In this document: in pieces, positions 1 to 11,357 of the stretch
Layout: the number at the start of each line of letters is the position of its first letter
How positions within the stretch are numbered: position 1 is the first letter of the stretch
Source: Porogramme epimiltina
Taxonomy: Eukaryota > Basidiomycota > Agaricomycetes > Polyporales > Polyporaceae
Direction: 5' to 3'
Length of the DNA stretch: 38,840 nucleotides
NCBI GenBank assembly: GCA_900155495.1
Contig: FTLJ01000629.1
Location: forward strand, 1-38,840
The notes under the pieces: generated by a model
What the model was told of the DNA's origin: nothing
Seen by the model: only the letters and a program-made list of their open reading frames with translations
The model's database searches: none
Program-made: the position numbers and the translations under genes

Positions 1-26
1 GGGGTGGGGGGCGGGGCGGGGCGGGG
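1..26 (+). repeat. G-run tract at left edge
   Basis: Five runs of four to six G separated by single bases open the window. They lie in the coding frame of the transporter gene, giving a Gly-rich stretch, and fit a G-quadruplex pattern. Confidence 0.6.
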
Positions 27-2118
27 CGCGCGAGCGTCGTCTCGGAGATCATCCGGTACGGCCTGCGACACGGGATCGGGGGCGGGTTCGCGCGGGGCAG
101 GCCGCAGGGGCGGCTCTTCCGGGCGACGTCCACCGCGTCGCTGTACGAGGACGGCCGGGACGCGGGCGACGGCTGGGACAAGGGCAAGAACATGCCGGAG
201 CCCGACCCGTTCTCGGAGAAGCTCACGTACCGCGAGAAGTGCCAGATGGTGCGCGAGCGGCGGTTCGGCCAGATCGTGCACCACATCGAAGGTGCGTCGG
301 CGGCGGCGGCGGCTCCTATCCTACCGTGTCTCCGTGGGTGGATGCTGACAAGGGTGCCTGCCTCCTGCCTGGGACAGACTACACCGCGCGGCAGAAATTC
401 GTGCTCCGGCTCGCGCGCGCGCTGCTCTCCTTCGGCGCGCCCTCGCACCGCATCGAGGGGCAGCTGCACTCGGCGGGCGAGATCCTGCGGGTGAACGCGG
501 CGTTCGTGCACCTCCCGTCGCTCATCGTCGTCACGTTCATGTGCTCGGACACGCGCACGTCCGAGACGCACTTCGTGCGCGCGAGCGGGCGCGTCGCGCT
601 CACGAAGCTGCACAAGGTGCACCTCGTCTACCGCGACGTGCTGCACGACCAGATCGGCGTCACCGAGGGCTGCGACCGCCTCCGGGCGATCATCCGCGAG
701 CGCCCGCTGTACAACATCTGGGTCCGCTGCACGCTCGCGTTCTTCTGCGCGTCCATCATATGCGTCCTCTCCTTTGGCGGGTCCATCGTGGACATGTTCA
801 TCAGCGGGGCGAGCGCGTCGTTGCTCCAGTACCTCGGGCTCAACGCGGCGGCGAAGAGCACTATCTACGCGAACGTTTACGAGTTTGTGGTTTAACCCTT
901 CTGAGGTGTGATGTGTGGCTAATGCCTTCTCTAGGATCACTGTCTCTATTATCGTCTCTTTCATCGCACGGCTACTTGGTACGCTTCACGGGAACATCTT
1001 CTGCTACAGTGCGATCTCCTCGGCGGGCGTGGTCCTCATTCTTCCAGGGTTCACGATCCGTGAGCATCGGCTTTGGTCCTGCCGCGCCCGTCAGCATCTG
1101 ACCATTCAATACCACAGTCATCGCCGCTCTCGAGCTCACCTCCCGGAACATCCTATGCGGCTCCGTGCGGATGGTGTACGCCATCATCTACACATTGTTC
1201 CTCGTGAGTCCACCCACCTGACCGCGTCCGATCGCATTTGCCGAAATCATACGACGCAGGGATTCGGTTTGACCATCGGGTCGGACTTCTACCTCCTGGT
1301 GAACCCACACGCACGGCGCTACTTCGAGGCGATGAACCTGGTGGACTCGCAGGAGGTCCACGGCTTCATCATCAACGCCAACGTGTCCGTCCCGCTCTCG
1401 GACCTCTCGGCCACCTTTACGTTCATGCAGACGCCTACGTCGGCGGAAAGCCGCATCGTCAAAGGTGAGTACGGTCGAATGCCCGTCCCCGGGGCGCCCT
1501 CGTGCTGAGCGCAACGCTATCCCGCCCGCACCGCAGGCTGCTTCCGCGATCCCTTCTGGCCGTGGTACCGCCAGCCGTTCCCGTGGTGGACGATGGCGTT
1601 CCTCGTCCCGATCTACTCGACGTGCTCCTCGGTCGGGAACCTGCAATCCTTGCGGAGCATCCAGCTGCCCGTGATGGTCTGCTTCTCCTGCCTCGCGTAC
1701 GCCGCGAACCGCGTCGCGAACGTGTACATCTCGGACCGCGGCGACATCGTCTCCGCCGTCGGCGCGTTCGTCATCGGCATCTGTGGCAACATGTACTCGC
1801 GCGTCGTCGGCGGCACCGCGTTCACGTCCATGGTCACCGGCGTCCTGTTCCTCGTCCCGGTGAGTGCTTGTCGGCTCCGAAATCGCGTGTCTTTTTGGGA
1901 TTCTGATGTGCGCCACGGACGTCCAGTCTGCCATCGGGAGCGGCGGCGGCCTCATCCAACAGAACTACAGCAGTTCCGCGCAGCGGTATTCCAGCAGCTT
2001 CGAGCTGGGCATACGTATGATTCAGGTAGCGATCGGAGTCACCATCGGCCTGTTCATGTCCCAACTTTTAGTGTACGCGATAGGCCACCGCAAGAGCGTG
2101 GCGCACTTCGCGTTCTAG
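1..2118 (+). CDS. ThrE/Prm10-type membrane transporter, 5' partial
   Basis: The protein belongs to the threonine/serine exporter-like family (ThrE; DUF1212 plus DUF3815 halves) that includes yeast pheromone-regulated Prm10. It is a multi-pass membrane protein whose substrate in fungi is not established. Exons are <1-291, 378-882, 935-1059, 1118-1203, 1260-1464, 1537-1859 and 1927-2118, all phase-consistent. The N-terminal half carries the family stretch around LARALLSFGAPSHRIE, followed by hydrophobic segments. The C-terminal half has GDIVSAVGAFVIGICGNMYS and ends in a last membrane helix. The frame is open to base 1, so the N-terminus lies outside the window; the reading begins in a Gly-rich, Arg-containing stretch. 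Its 3' end faces that of the HLTF-like gene across 299 bp. Family assignment is secure; transport direction and substrate are not. Confidence 0.88.
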
Positions 2119-2417
2119 AGTACGGAGCACGGATGCGAACACAATGTAACTACTTGACTACACGACGGGGAGACCACACCACCCGGCCAACCTGTCCATC
2201 CTCTTCTTCCTTCACACTCCACCTGGGACAGACAAAAAACGAACTGGTAATACAGCGTGCAGCGGCAAGATAACATGGCGACGAGCAACGACAGGGGCAT
2301 CGTTAGCTGAGAGAATACAGTACAAGAATACGGGCGTGGTTTATAATGGAATAACGTAAAGCGCAAAGGAAGCGACAAAAGTGTACGTGGGAGAAAAACG
2401 GAGGGGGTGCGGATAAA

Positions 2418-5400
2418 TTACGACGCAAAGAGCTGTTGGAGTTCCTCCAACCGACGGGCCTGGAGATCTGTCTTGCTGAGAGGCGGTCCGAGTGTCAGCT
2501 TCGCGAGCTCGGACTTCTTCTTCTGGACCTCAAGAAGACGGGCCTCGATCGAGTTCTCGATGATGAGTTTCACGGTCGTAACAGGGCGTGTTTGGCCGAG
2601 ACGATGCTGTTCGAGCCGTCAGTCAAAAAAAGATCGCGCGCGCACAGACATACACAGCCCTAGACTCACAATGCGATCAACTGCCTGGTTCTCCACGGCG
2701 GGATTCCTAACATTCAAATAGTCTCGTCAGTCGCGGCAGGTTCGATGGCCGAGTTGTGGTACGAACCAGTAGGGGTCCATCAGATAAACCCGCTGAGCGG
2801 CAGTGAGATTGAGACCGACGCCACCGGCCTTCAAGCTGACGAGGAGCACTTCACAGCCGGGGTCATGCTTGAGAGCATCCATAGCCTTGGTGCGCTCTTC
2901 GCGCTTCATAGTTCCGTCAAGACGGTCATACCGAATGTTCGCTATTTCGAGAGCGTCTTCAACCCTGCAAGAAAGGTGGTTAGCTTGCCATATATGGAAT
3001 AGACACGTAACGGTACGTACTTGTCCAACATGCTCGTCCACTGGGAGCTGTCATGCAAGCGTTAGCCGTTAGATTTGGTCGCACGACAGAATGTAATGAA
3101 GACGCACAAGACGACCGTCTTCGTCACTCCCTCATCAACGCAGTTCCCTTGGTCGTCGACCATCTGGACCTCGATTGAACCCGGGTCGTAGTTGGACGAG
3201 TGTGGGTTGGCCTTGGAGAACTGCACGAGATCCGTGAGGAGGGCGCGGACTTTGGTCGAGGGATGGAAGTTCTCCAGCGCGATCCCCTTCTGACGCTTCT
3301 CCTTCTTCGCCCCCTTCTTCTTCACGCCACCCCCTGCGAGGGTGTCGAGCATCGAGCAGTCGACGTTGATGAGCACCGCGTCGCACGGGCGCAGCGCCTG
3401 CTGACACACCCCGCAGCAACGCTGCGTGTCCGCCTGCACGTTCGGCCACCCGGGGTACGTCGTCCCCCTGAAGCACTCGATGCAGTACAGGTGCTGGCAG
3501 CGCGTCAGCACCGGCTGCGGGAGCGCGGGGCTGTTCTGCCGCGTCGACGCGCGCGACGCAGTGGATGCGGCGGCCTTCGGCTTCCGCCCGCGCTTCGCGG
3601 GCCCGTTGGGGGCGTCGACTTCCGTCATCCCCTCGCTGCTCGCGTCTGCGGACATGGCGAGCTCGGCAGAGCACTCGATGCATTGGGTTGTGCCGGACTC
3701 TTTGAGCAGGGAGAAGATGACGGCGGCGCGCTGGAGGTTGATGCCTTCACGTGCGACGGTGGCGACGATGTCCTCGTACGATGCGTCGCCAATGGCGCCT
3801 AGGCCTTTCTGTAGGACGAGCTCGAAATGGTCGCAAATTTGACGGAGCCTGAGGATCTTCTGCAGGATGCCGACGTAGTTCTTCATGACCTCGTTCTTGT
3901 GTGAAAGCGACTGGAACTCGGCCTTGGACTCATTGAAGAACTGGTTGTATATCGACTGCTCCTCCTCGTCGAACTTGAGCAACCGAAGCTCGTCGTGGCG
4001 TGGGGGCAACGAGAGGATTCTCTGGCCATCCTCGGCACGCGACTCCTTGGTTCGACGAAGAGTGATGCACTTCATGATCGTCTGGAGACGAGCGACGCCG
4101 ATGGTTTGGGCGTACTTTACAGGCGTCCCGATGAATTCGTTCCAGATGTTCTTGTCGTCAAAGGGAGCAAGTCGGAGGAACTTGATGAGGGCGTAGACGT
4201 CGTCGAGCTTGTTTTGCACGGGGGTACCCGTCAAGCACAACCGACGGTCGGCGATGAGGTCACACGAAGCTCGGCATCCCACCGTGTTGGTCTCCTTGAT
4301 TGAACTATCCGACGGCATAGTCGTTAGTGAAAAGATAACCGTAGTCATTTAGCATATACTCACTGTGCCTCATCAAGGACTACCCTGAACCAGTGGATGC
4401 TCTGCAGCGGGCTCGTCACCTCCGTCCCGCCGCCCACGAGCTTCTTCCTCTTCTTAGGCTTCTTCCCCTTGGGCTTCATCGGTATCCCGTTCCCATCGAC
4501 CTCGATGAAGCCCTCGCTGCTCACGCCCTCGTCATCTTCGTCGTCCGGGAGCTCCAAGCTCTTCGTCTGCTTCGAAAACTCCGACGCCAGCGTCGAGTAC
4601 GTCGTGATGACCGCGTCAAAGTCCGCGAGGAAGCCCGGCTCGAGCCGCCGCGCGTTCCCGTGGTAGACGTACACGCGCAGCGGGGTGCCCTCGCGCACGC
4701 GCCCGAGCGACGGCTTCGTCTCTGCCGGTGGGGGCGCAGCCGAGATGTCGAGTTGCGAGCCCGACGGCGTACACAACGCGGCAGCCGAAGGGGGAGTGTT
4801 GGTGGTGGAAGGCAAGGAATTCGCACCCGCAGAAGCGCCGCCGCAGACGGTGACCTCGCCTTTCCAGTGCTCCTTGAACTGGTCTTCCCAGTTGACCACG
4901 GTGGAAAGCGGGCAAATGATCAGCGTCGCTCGGCTCTTCATCTTGATTCGGCATGCGCGCATGTACAGGGCCTCTGCACGGTCCTGCTCGCGCGCGGCCT
5001 TCGCTTTCGCCTTCGAGGACGTAGAAGACGATCCGGCGGGCTCGATCGACGGCAGTGGAGCTCCCCACACGCTCCCCTGAAAATGCGCCGCCGTCAACCC
5101 AGGCGCAGAGGCACTTGCGGGTGGGGTCGGTGGCGGCGTTAGAGGCGATTCCGCAAACGCATGGGCAGAATGCAATGTTGCTGCGATGAGTGAAACACAT
5201 GTTATGGTTTTCCCCAAACCCATCTGTTCATACGCGGGGCATGAGCTTCTTCTACGGAAATACGTGTGAAAATGTTACGCACGTCGTCTGCGAGAATCGC
5301 GCCCTTAGCCTCGAACGGTTTCGAAAACTCCTCTGCCTGTGTGACTATATGACTCCACGACCGCTGGAAACCAGGCCCCATTTTCTCTCGCCATAGTGAT

Positions 5401-6899
5401 AGCTGTCCTGTTGGCCCACGAAGAAGAGGCGACTTCTCTTGTTCGCGCGCAAGTAAGAATGTCAGAGCCTTCAGTTGATGAGGGTAGAGCTTTGTGGCGA
5501 CTTCCGGAGCTAGATGTGAATGTGTCAATCTATCTCGTATTAAAATAGACAACTGATCCTGCGGCGAACTCACGAGGGTAGGATTCGCCAATTTCTTCAC
5601 ATGGCTGCAAGCTTCTGAATAGCTCATCGACTTGGCTGCGTTGCACCTCCACACTCCTCGCTGCAACCGCCGGAGCACTCCATCTGTTAACGCCGCCACC
5701 CGGCATATTCACAAACCCGGGGCGGTTGGGTGCAGGAGCTCGCGAGGCATGGCCTCCGGGCGGAGGGTCGTGAGGGTTGAAGTAGTACCCAGCGGATGCG
5801 TGCTGGATATCCGCAGGGATAGTAGGATGGTCCAAGTAAAGCCCGTGTTGCTGCAAGTACTGGGAGACGATGGGTATATTGCCCTTGGGTGTGAAAACTA
5901 ACAGTTGCAATTGTAGGATAGGCAACTACATCGCGTAAGCGTGTGAGAACCGCAGGATATATGCGCACTCACTGCGCGGTTGGTTCTCCGGATTTTCGCA
6001 TCTAAGCGAATAAGACCCTTTCCTAACATAGGTCCAAGGACGGTCGCGACCTTCTGTTCAACAACTGCAAATGTCTCTCCTGGAATGATGTCGCCATTTG
6101 GCCCCTTCATGGATGGTGGCCGGATGTTGATAGTTTCTGTGGAGCCGGACGGCTTGGTGGCGTTGTGCTCGTAGTGGAGCCGGACCGGTGCCCAGTCGCC
6201 ATCCGGATTGTGCAAGTCGTGGGGTGTCAAGAAAGGAATGGGATATAGGACGAGCGCAGTCGCCGCGAGCACACCGATACATACTGGGGTCTTCGGAGGG
6301 AGATCGGGCGGAAGGTTCCCAAACGCCGGAGTTTGCGGATACATCTGGGGCGGAGGCGGAGGCGGCTGGGGAGGTCGCATGAACGGTGGAGGGGAAGGAG
6401 AGCCTGTGAGGTCTATCACTTGCCGCGCAGCGGTAGGATATTGATCATTACGAGGAGGAGGCGGCGGCGGGGGGTACTCTAGTGGATTGACGGACGGCGG
6501 ACGTGCCTCTGGTTGGAAGAATGCAGAGGAATTGGAGGGGCCCATGAAGCGGAGCGCGTTTGGGGAGGGACTGTCGTAATCGTCCCGGTAATAAGGCGTG
6601 CTCGAAGACGCTTGGGGTGTATGCGAGCCCGACGGCATGTAGGGGCCATCGGGAGGCGCAAGGGTGGAATGAGACATGGCCGGGGAGAGGCCAGAGGAAG
6701 ATTGCCGACTGTAAGAGGACGAGGGCGTACTTGCGGAGGGATGGCTGGCGTTGAAGACCCTGGAGAGGGTGCACGGGCGTTTGGACATACGTTGTGTGAG
6801 ATGTATGTCATCGTCGTCGTCGTCGAGGGTAAGATCGATTGGGTTCGCCTGGGAGTAGGGGGGTGGATATGTCGCGGTGGTGGCGGGATGCGAAGCCAT
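2418..6899 (-). CDS. HLTF/RAD5-type SNF2 ATPase with HIRAN and RING finger
   Basis: Nuclear DNA translocase and likely ubiquitin ligase; in the HLTF/Rad5 family the RING extends PCNA ubiquitin chains and the ATPase remodels stalled forks. Nine exons: 6899-5973, 5925-5574, 5509-5283, 5223-4364, 4304-3108, 3047-3021, 2964-2767, 2706-2670, 2606-2418, giving 1337 aa. In order: a disordered Pro/Ser-rich N-terminus with two SUMO-interaction-like motifs (IDLT at residues 21-24, VIDLT at 161-165); a HIRAN-like region (about 245-370); ATPase lobe 1 with LYPHQ, ADDMGLGKT, DEAH and TGTPVQN; a RING split by a basic insert; lobe 2 with FSQWTSMLD, AGGVGLNLT and DRIHRLGQT. The HLTF order of HIRAN before the ATPase, with the RING between the lobes, is met. 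I chose ATG 6899 because codons upstream (frame open to 7088) look like leader sequence. HLTF versus another RAD5/RAD16 relative is inference. Confidence 0.9.
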
Positions 6900-7381
6900 G
6901 TCTGTGGGGAAGCGGGGAGAGGAGAGGTCGAGCGGGGGAGGAGAGGACGGCGGAGAAAAGGACGTGCGCCTCCGGAAGGACTCTCGGCCTGGCAGTGGGA
7001 CCGCGGCGCAAGATTGCAGCGTCGAGCGAGCAGGACGGAATAAGAGGACGGGTCGGAGGCCAGTCGCCAATTGGCTGCAGCCTTCCATTCATAAGCCTTC
7101 TTACTCACTCTATCCCTCTCGCTTACGTGACTATGCCCGCTTTGCCTGCCGCAAATGGCCACCGTCGCGCACACGTGATCCCGCTGCGCACTCTGGAGGC
7201 TGGAGCTGGCATCCCCGGCGCCTCCCGTGCTCGAGGGCACTGCAGGTCTGGCTGTCGGAGCTGTCCCTCCCGTTCTGCGCCCCCACCATCCGGTCCTCGA
7301 TCCTATGCGTCTTCCCAGACAGCCTGCGCTGCACCATACTGCCCGCCAGTTGCGCAACTCTCTCGTGTATCCGTCTCCCGC
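6900..7381. promoter_or_regulatory. upstream region of the HLTF-like gene
   Basis: No gene is called here. The stretch is GC-rich and several frames stay open by composition, including the continuation of the HLTF-like frame to 7088. It must hold the promoter and 5' leader of the HLTF-like gene on the minus strand and possibly the start region of the weak plus-strand gene that follows. I see no clear TATA element. Confidence 0.3.
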
Positions 7382-7915
7382 ATGCGCCCCCCGAATCGGC
7401 CATTCGTGTGCCCTCGCGGGCCCGAGCCGGAGACAGAGAGCCCGCTGACCAATGGGCCCACGGTGCTTACTCGGCAATTGTCGTATTTCCCGGCGAGCGG
7501 TTCGCATTCAACACATATCTTCTGAGCCTGTCCGATGGCAGAAACTCTTTCCCGGGCCCCCGTGTCATCCTGCTCTCCCGTCTGCCACTTCTACTTACAT
7601 CCCGCCGCCCGTCCACTCCCTCACATGACAAAGCGCCCGATGAGCCTCGACCGCGAGTCTACGCCGCATACCCCAACGGTGGTCGCTCCTCAGCTGGGCC
7701 CCGTATGTTTGCTCACTCTCTTGCTCGTTATAGACCCTGTGCCATGTTGTCCAGTCTTCCATCTATAATAGGAGCCTTCTATCCCAGCAAATGCCCCCGA
7801 GGTCCGCTCGTTCCGCGGGTCCGTCAGTTTGACTACATCCCCAGTCATGATATCAAGTCACCCGGTGAACGCTCGTATCGAGATCACCCATGCGCTCGCC
7901 CGCTTCCTTCTCTGA
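7382..7915 (+). CDS. hypothetical protein, uncertain and possibly truncated
   Basis: I do not recognise this protein. A plus-strand frame running through RGPEPETESPLTNGP and RQLSYFPAS can be joined by a 42-nt intron (about 7500-7541) to RPMSLDRESTPHTPTVV. It then splices from a GTATGT donor at 7703 to a TAG acceptor ending at 7771, in phase, into a last exon 7772-7915 reading EPSIPANAPEVRSFRGSVS and ending HALARFLL-stop. The last junction is convincing; the start (ATG 7382 chosen) and the first intron are guesses. An alternative is a longer gene whose 5' exons lie between 7130 and 7380, or a decayed remnant. It lies 244 bp upstream of the GH20 start on the same strand. No domain is visible. 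Confidence 0.33.
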
Positions 7916-8159
7916 CGGTTGATAGCGCCACCGTGCGCACACTCCTATAACTCCAACCGCCCCTTTCGATGTCGGCATGCGAAGTCCAAATCAATTCACG
8001 GCATGCTCGCAGGCCGGCTCGTGTCCCTCATAGACGTCATGTGTACGGTTCTCGGTGGTGTCCTTCTGATTCGTATCAACCCAGCCCGCGGCCCGTAGCC
8101 TTGTCTGGAATCGTTATCATCTCCGTCGATGTACGCAGCGCCTTTCGACCACCTTCACC

Positions 8160-11100
8160 ATGCCCGCATTCAAGAGTGCACAGGTCGTGGGCTGTTGGCA
8201 TCTGGCTTTACTCCTATCTGCTTTTTTTCTGCCCTCCGTGGCAGTGGATTTGCCTCCTCTTATCCCAGCTGTCCATCTCTTTACGCCGGAAAGCGATGCA
8301 GCTTCTTCGTTCCACCTGTCCAGTGCTGTCCACATAGTGGTTGACGCCAAAGACGCACAGGCCACCGAGGATAGCGGGCTAACTCTAATTCCCCCTACCC
8401 TCTTTGCGTTCGCACAGACGTTCAAGGCAGACATCCAGACTCTATTTCCGCAGACCCGTGTCACTCTCGCCGTGGGAGATACCCAGGGATCGAGCGGTAC
8501 TCGGAATTTCATCACCATATCCCTCTCCGACCACCTCAACGCCACATACGCCGATGGCGCTGCCACAACGGAAGGATATGAGATGGATGTGTCCAATTTG
8601 GGTATCCGGATCGTCGCATCAGGCGGCCAAGGCGCGTTTTGGGCCACCAGGACACTGTTGCAAGGCCTGGTCCTGTCGGGAGGCCAATTTCCGCCCGGGA
8701 AGATTGTGGACCAGCCCGACTGGCGAACACGGGGCTTCATGTTGGGTTGGTCCCTAGATCTTCTGGTCATTTGGAAGCGGACTGAAATTTTTCCTCTTCC
8801 AGACGTAGGCCGCCAATGGTATCCGATAACCTTTTTGCGCGAGCTGTGCACGTACGCCTCGTGGTTCAAAGTCAGCGAATTTGTGAGTGCCGAGCGCGCG
8901 GCAGTGGCGGACAAGAGCCATGCGCCAGTATCACGTCCACAAATACGGGCAGCTGATCGACTTGGCGCGTAGCACGTCCACCTCTCTGATAATGTTAACC
9001 CGGGCAACGGCAACCCAAACACAACCTACGCACGCTTCCGGTTACGTCCAGAGAACGCCACGCTCGCTGGCCTGACACCCCATTTGAATGAGACATATTC
9101 GCGGGGAGAATTTGAAGACTTCCAGGCACACTGTGCTTCGCGCGGAGTTACAGTAAGCTAGAACCTCTTCATCGCCGTCCGTGCCCGTGGTGCTGACTTT
9201 AGTACCATGCAGGTTATTCCTGAACTGGAGTCGGTCAGTGCACCGGCTACCTTCTGCCAGTTAAAATCCCACGCATGGCTGACGTCATGTCCATCGACGG
9301 TTGCACCCACCTCAACTTATAAACGTAGCCCGGGCATGCTTTAGTCATCACGCAATGGAAACCTGAGCTTGCGCTCTCGTCCGACCCCACGTTGATCAAT
9401 TTAACCGTCCCCGACGCGATTCCCACAATCAAGTCGATTTGGAAAGGCGCGTATCTCTATCTGCGGCTGCGTACGGGCTGCTCTAACCGCATGTCCCCGG
9501 GCCAAGTAGAATTTCTCCCATGGTTTCATAGCAGTAGGCCCTTACTCAGCAAAGATATATTTGGGGGCTGACATATGTTCGGGCCGCCTCTACAGAACAG
9601 GTGTCTATCGGCGCAGACGAATACAATTCGTCACTCGCAGACGACTACAACAATTTCGTTAATGAAATGGTGCAACATGTTGCTATCCCCTGTCTGTTGG
9701 ACACCACTGAGACGCCGATGTCGGAATAACAGAGCGAGTTTGTCAGCGAAGAAAGTAGTAATGCCAAGTCTATTCGGATTTGGGGCACGCGCGAACCCTC
9801 CAACACTACTTCTGTCAGCAAAAATATCACCATTCAGCACTGGTAAGTCCTTGAGCTTGACCCCTTATATCACCCCGAATACTGTGACTAAATTGCCACT
9901 CGCCCTATGTTATGACTCGAATATGTCAATAAGGGACTTCGGGGATGACGACCCCTTCGAGCTCATCAGGGCAGGCTACAACGTGATCAACAGGTGAGCG
10001 TTTTTGCACCGAATGCCGATATGTCGTGGCGCATCTCAGCCTAGAGAAGACCGAGTGCTGACTGAGCGAAACACCTAGCGAGGATTCGTTCCAATACATC
10101 GTGATGAAGCAGGTATGGAATTAGTCAGATACTGTTCGGGCCCATCGGACTGAAGTGGGACATCCTGGAACCATCCGTTCCCATCGCACACAGTCGGGTT
10201 CCTTCCCTCAGATGCTCAACCAGACCCGTCTCTGGGCTGGGGCAAACGTCAACACCGGCGGGATATGGGACCCGCATATTTTCGATCGAGGCGAGTCCAC
10301 AATATTGATGCACGGACCTTGGTGGTAAAGTGCAGTAGCCTCGCCCCTTGGCCGAGGTCACACTCCGGGCTCGATTATTCATAGCCGATCGGGTGTGCTG
10401 ACTTCCTGGCGACACTCGTTTGCTTTAGGAAACGCCTCGAACAATCCAGACATCTCGGACCCATCCCTCAAGGGCTCCATTATGGTAAGCACTCCATTGT
10501 CCTGGGTAGGGTGTCCGCCGCAGCGCAGGCTGCAGGATTGTGTCAGACCGCACCATGTCCTCGTGCTTCGTGACCCGGCCGGTGTCTTAACACTAACTGC
10601 GGGCCTCCTACAGGCCGCCTGGAACGACCACGGGCCCACCGCGAGCACCTTCCTCGAGGCGTTCTACGCGCTCAAGGCAGGCGTCCCGGTGGTCGCAAGC
10701 GCCGCCTGGCAGGCTGCCGTGCGTCCAAACCACCTCACACACGCCCAGTTCCTCGCTGGCTTCCCTACGCTCGAGGCGCACGCCCCGGGCCAGAACCTCG
10801 ACCGCCGCGTGCCCAGCGCGGGCGCGCTCGTCCTGGCCTACAACCTCACGGTTCGCGCGGGCACCTCGGGCAGCACGGTCCCGGACCTGAGCGGGAACGG
10901 CTACGACGCGCGTGTAGGGCCTGGGGGCGTGCTGCACACCCCGCTCGGCAGCAAGGGCCACAATTACACGATAGCCCTCCGCGCGGCACTCAGCGGGGTG
11001 GAGGGCGCGCTCCTTGCGGGCCCGGATGATGTGTTTGAGCTCGTGGACGGAAGCGCGGGGGGTCTGACCCTCGCGTTCACGTCTTCGAACATCACTTATC

Positions 11101-11357
11101 CGCTCTCCAACTTCACGCTGCCGCGCCCTTCCCTGCAGGCGAGGACCCTGACGGAGATTGTCTTGATGGGGACCGAGGAGGGGACGTCGACGTTTGTCAA
11201 CGGGGTCCATGCGGGCGACTTCCTCGTCGCGATCGATGGGACAACCGTGATGGAGCCAATGGCGTTTGTTGCGCCGGTGCAGACACTCGGTGGACTGGGG
11301 GGGCAGATTGAGACGATAGAATTATGGGACGGGATACAAAGCGAGAGGGGGGCATAG
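8160..11357 (+). CDS. GH20 beta-N-acetylhexosaminidase, secreted
   Basis: Removes terminal GlcNAc/GalNAc from chitooligosaccharides or glycans by substrate-assisted catalysis, outside the cell or in the wall. Thirteen exons: 8160-8745, 8803-8882, 8973-9152, 9213-9233, 9329-9446, 9510-9533, 9596-9678, 9733-9842, 9934-9993, 10079-10112, 10194-10290, 10429-10484, 10614-11357; 730 aa. An N-terminal signal peptide (hydrophobic LALLLSAFFLPSVAV) precedes the GH20 N-terminal domain. The barrel follows with RGFML, DVGRQWYP, the HVH-x-x-DN strand, PGHA and the catalytic Asp-Glu pair in SIGADEY (codons about 9616-9621). After the usual C-terminal AAWNDHGP region come about 200 extra residues resembling a LamG/concanavalin-like fold. 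Two introns need GC donors (9447 and 10291), and the 9679 donor (GTTGCT) is weak, so exon borders there are the least sure part. Longer than the usual 550-600 aa. Confidence 0.9.

Noticed and set aside
1600..1840. Small overlapping open frames inside the transporter gene
   Set aside because: All lie within exons of the ThrE/Prm10-like gene in other frames and carry no motif.
3135..3802. Long alternative frames on both strands over the RING region
   Set aside because: Shadows of the HLTF-like exon 5, whose helicase and RING motifs are unambiguous.
6900..7088. Longer HLTF-like N-terminus starting at 7088
   Set aside because: The extra 63 codons look like leader sequence; the peptide starting at 6899 leads directly into the conserved-looking IDLT/Asp segment. 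It cannot be fully excluded.
6479..7507. 342-codon open frame on the minus strand overlapping the HLTF-like exon 1
   Set aside because: It overlaps the HLTF-like coding exon in another frame, is Arg-rich and has no recognisable motif; GC-rich DNA readily gives such frames.
8117..9022. 301-codon open frame on the minus strand
   Set aside because: It is antisense to well-supported GH20 exons and introns and shows no domain or splice logic; a compositional shadow.
9471..9509. GT-AG alternative to the GC-AG intron in GH20
   Set aside because: It would be only 39 nt long and insert residues between SIWK and FLPWF that the family lacks.
10608..11210. 200-codon open frame on the minus strand
   Set aside because: Antisense shadow of the last GH20 exon.
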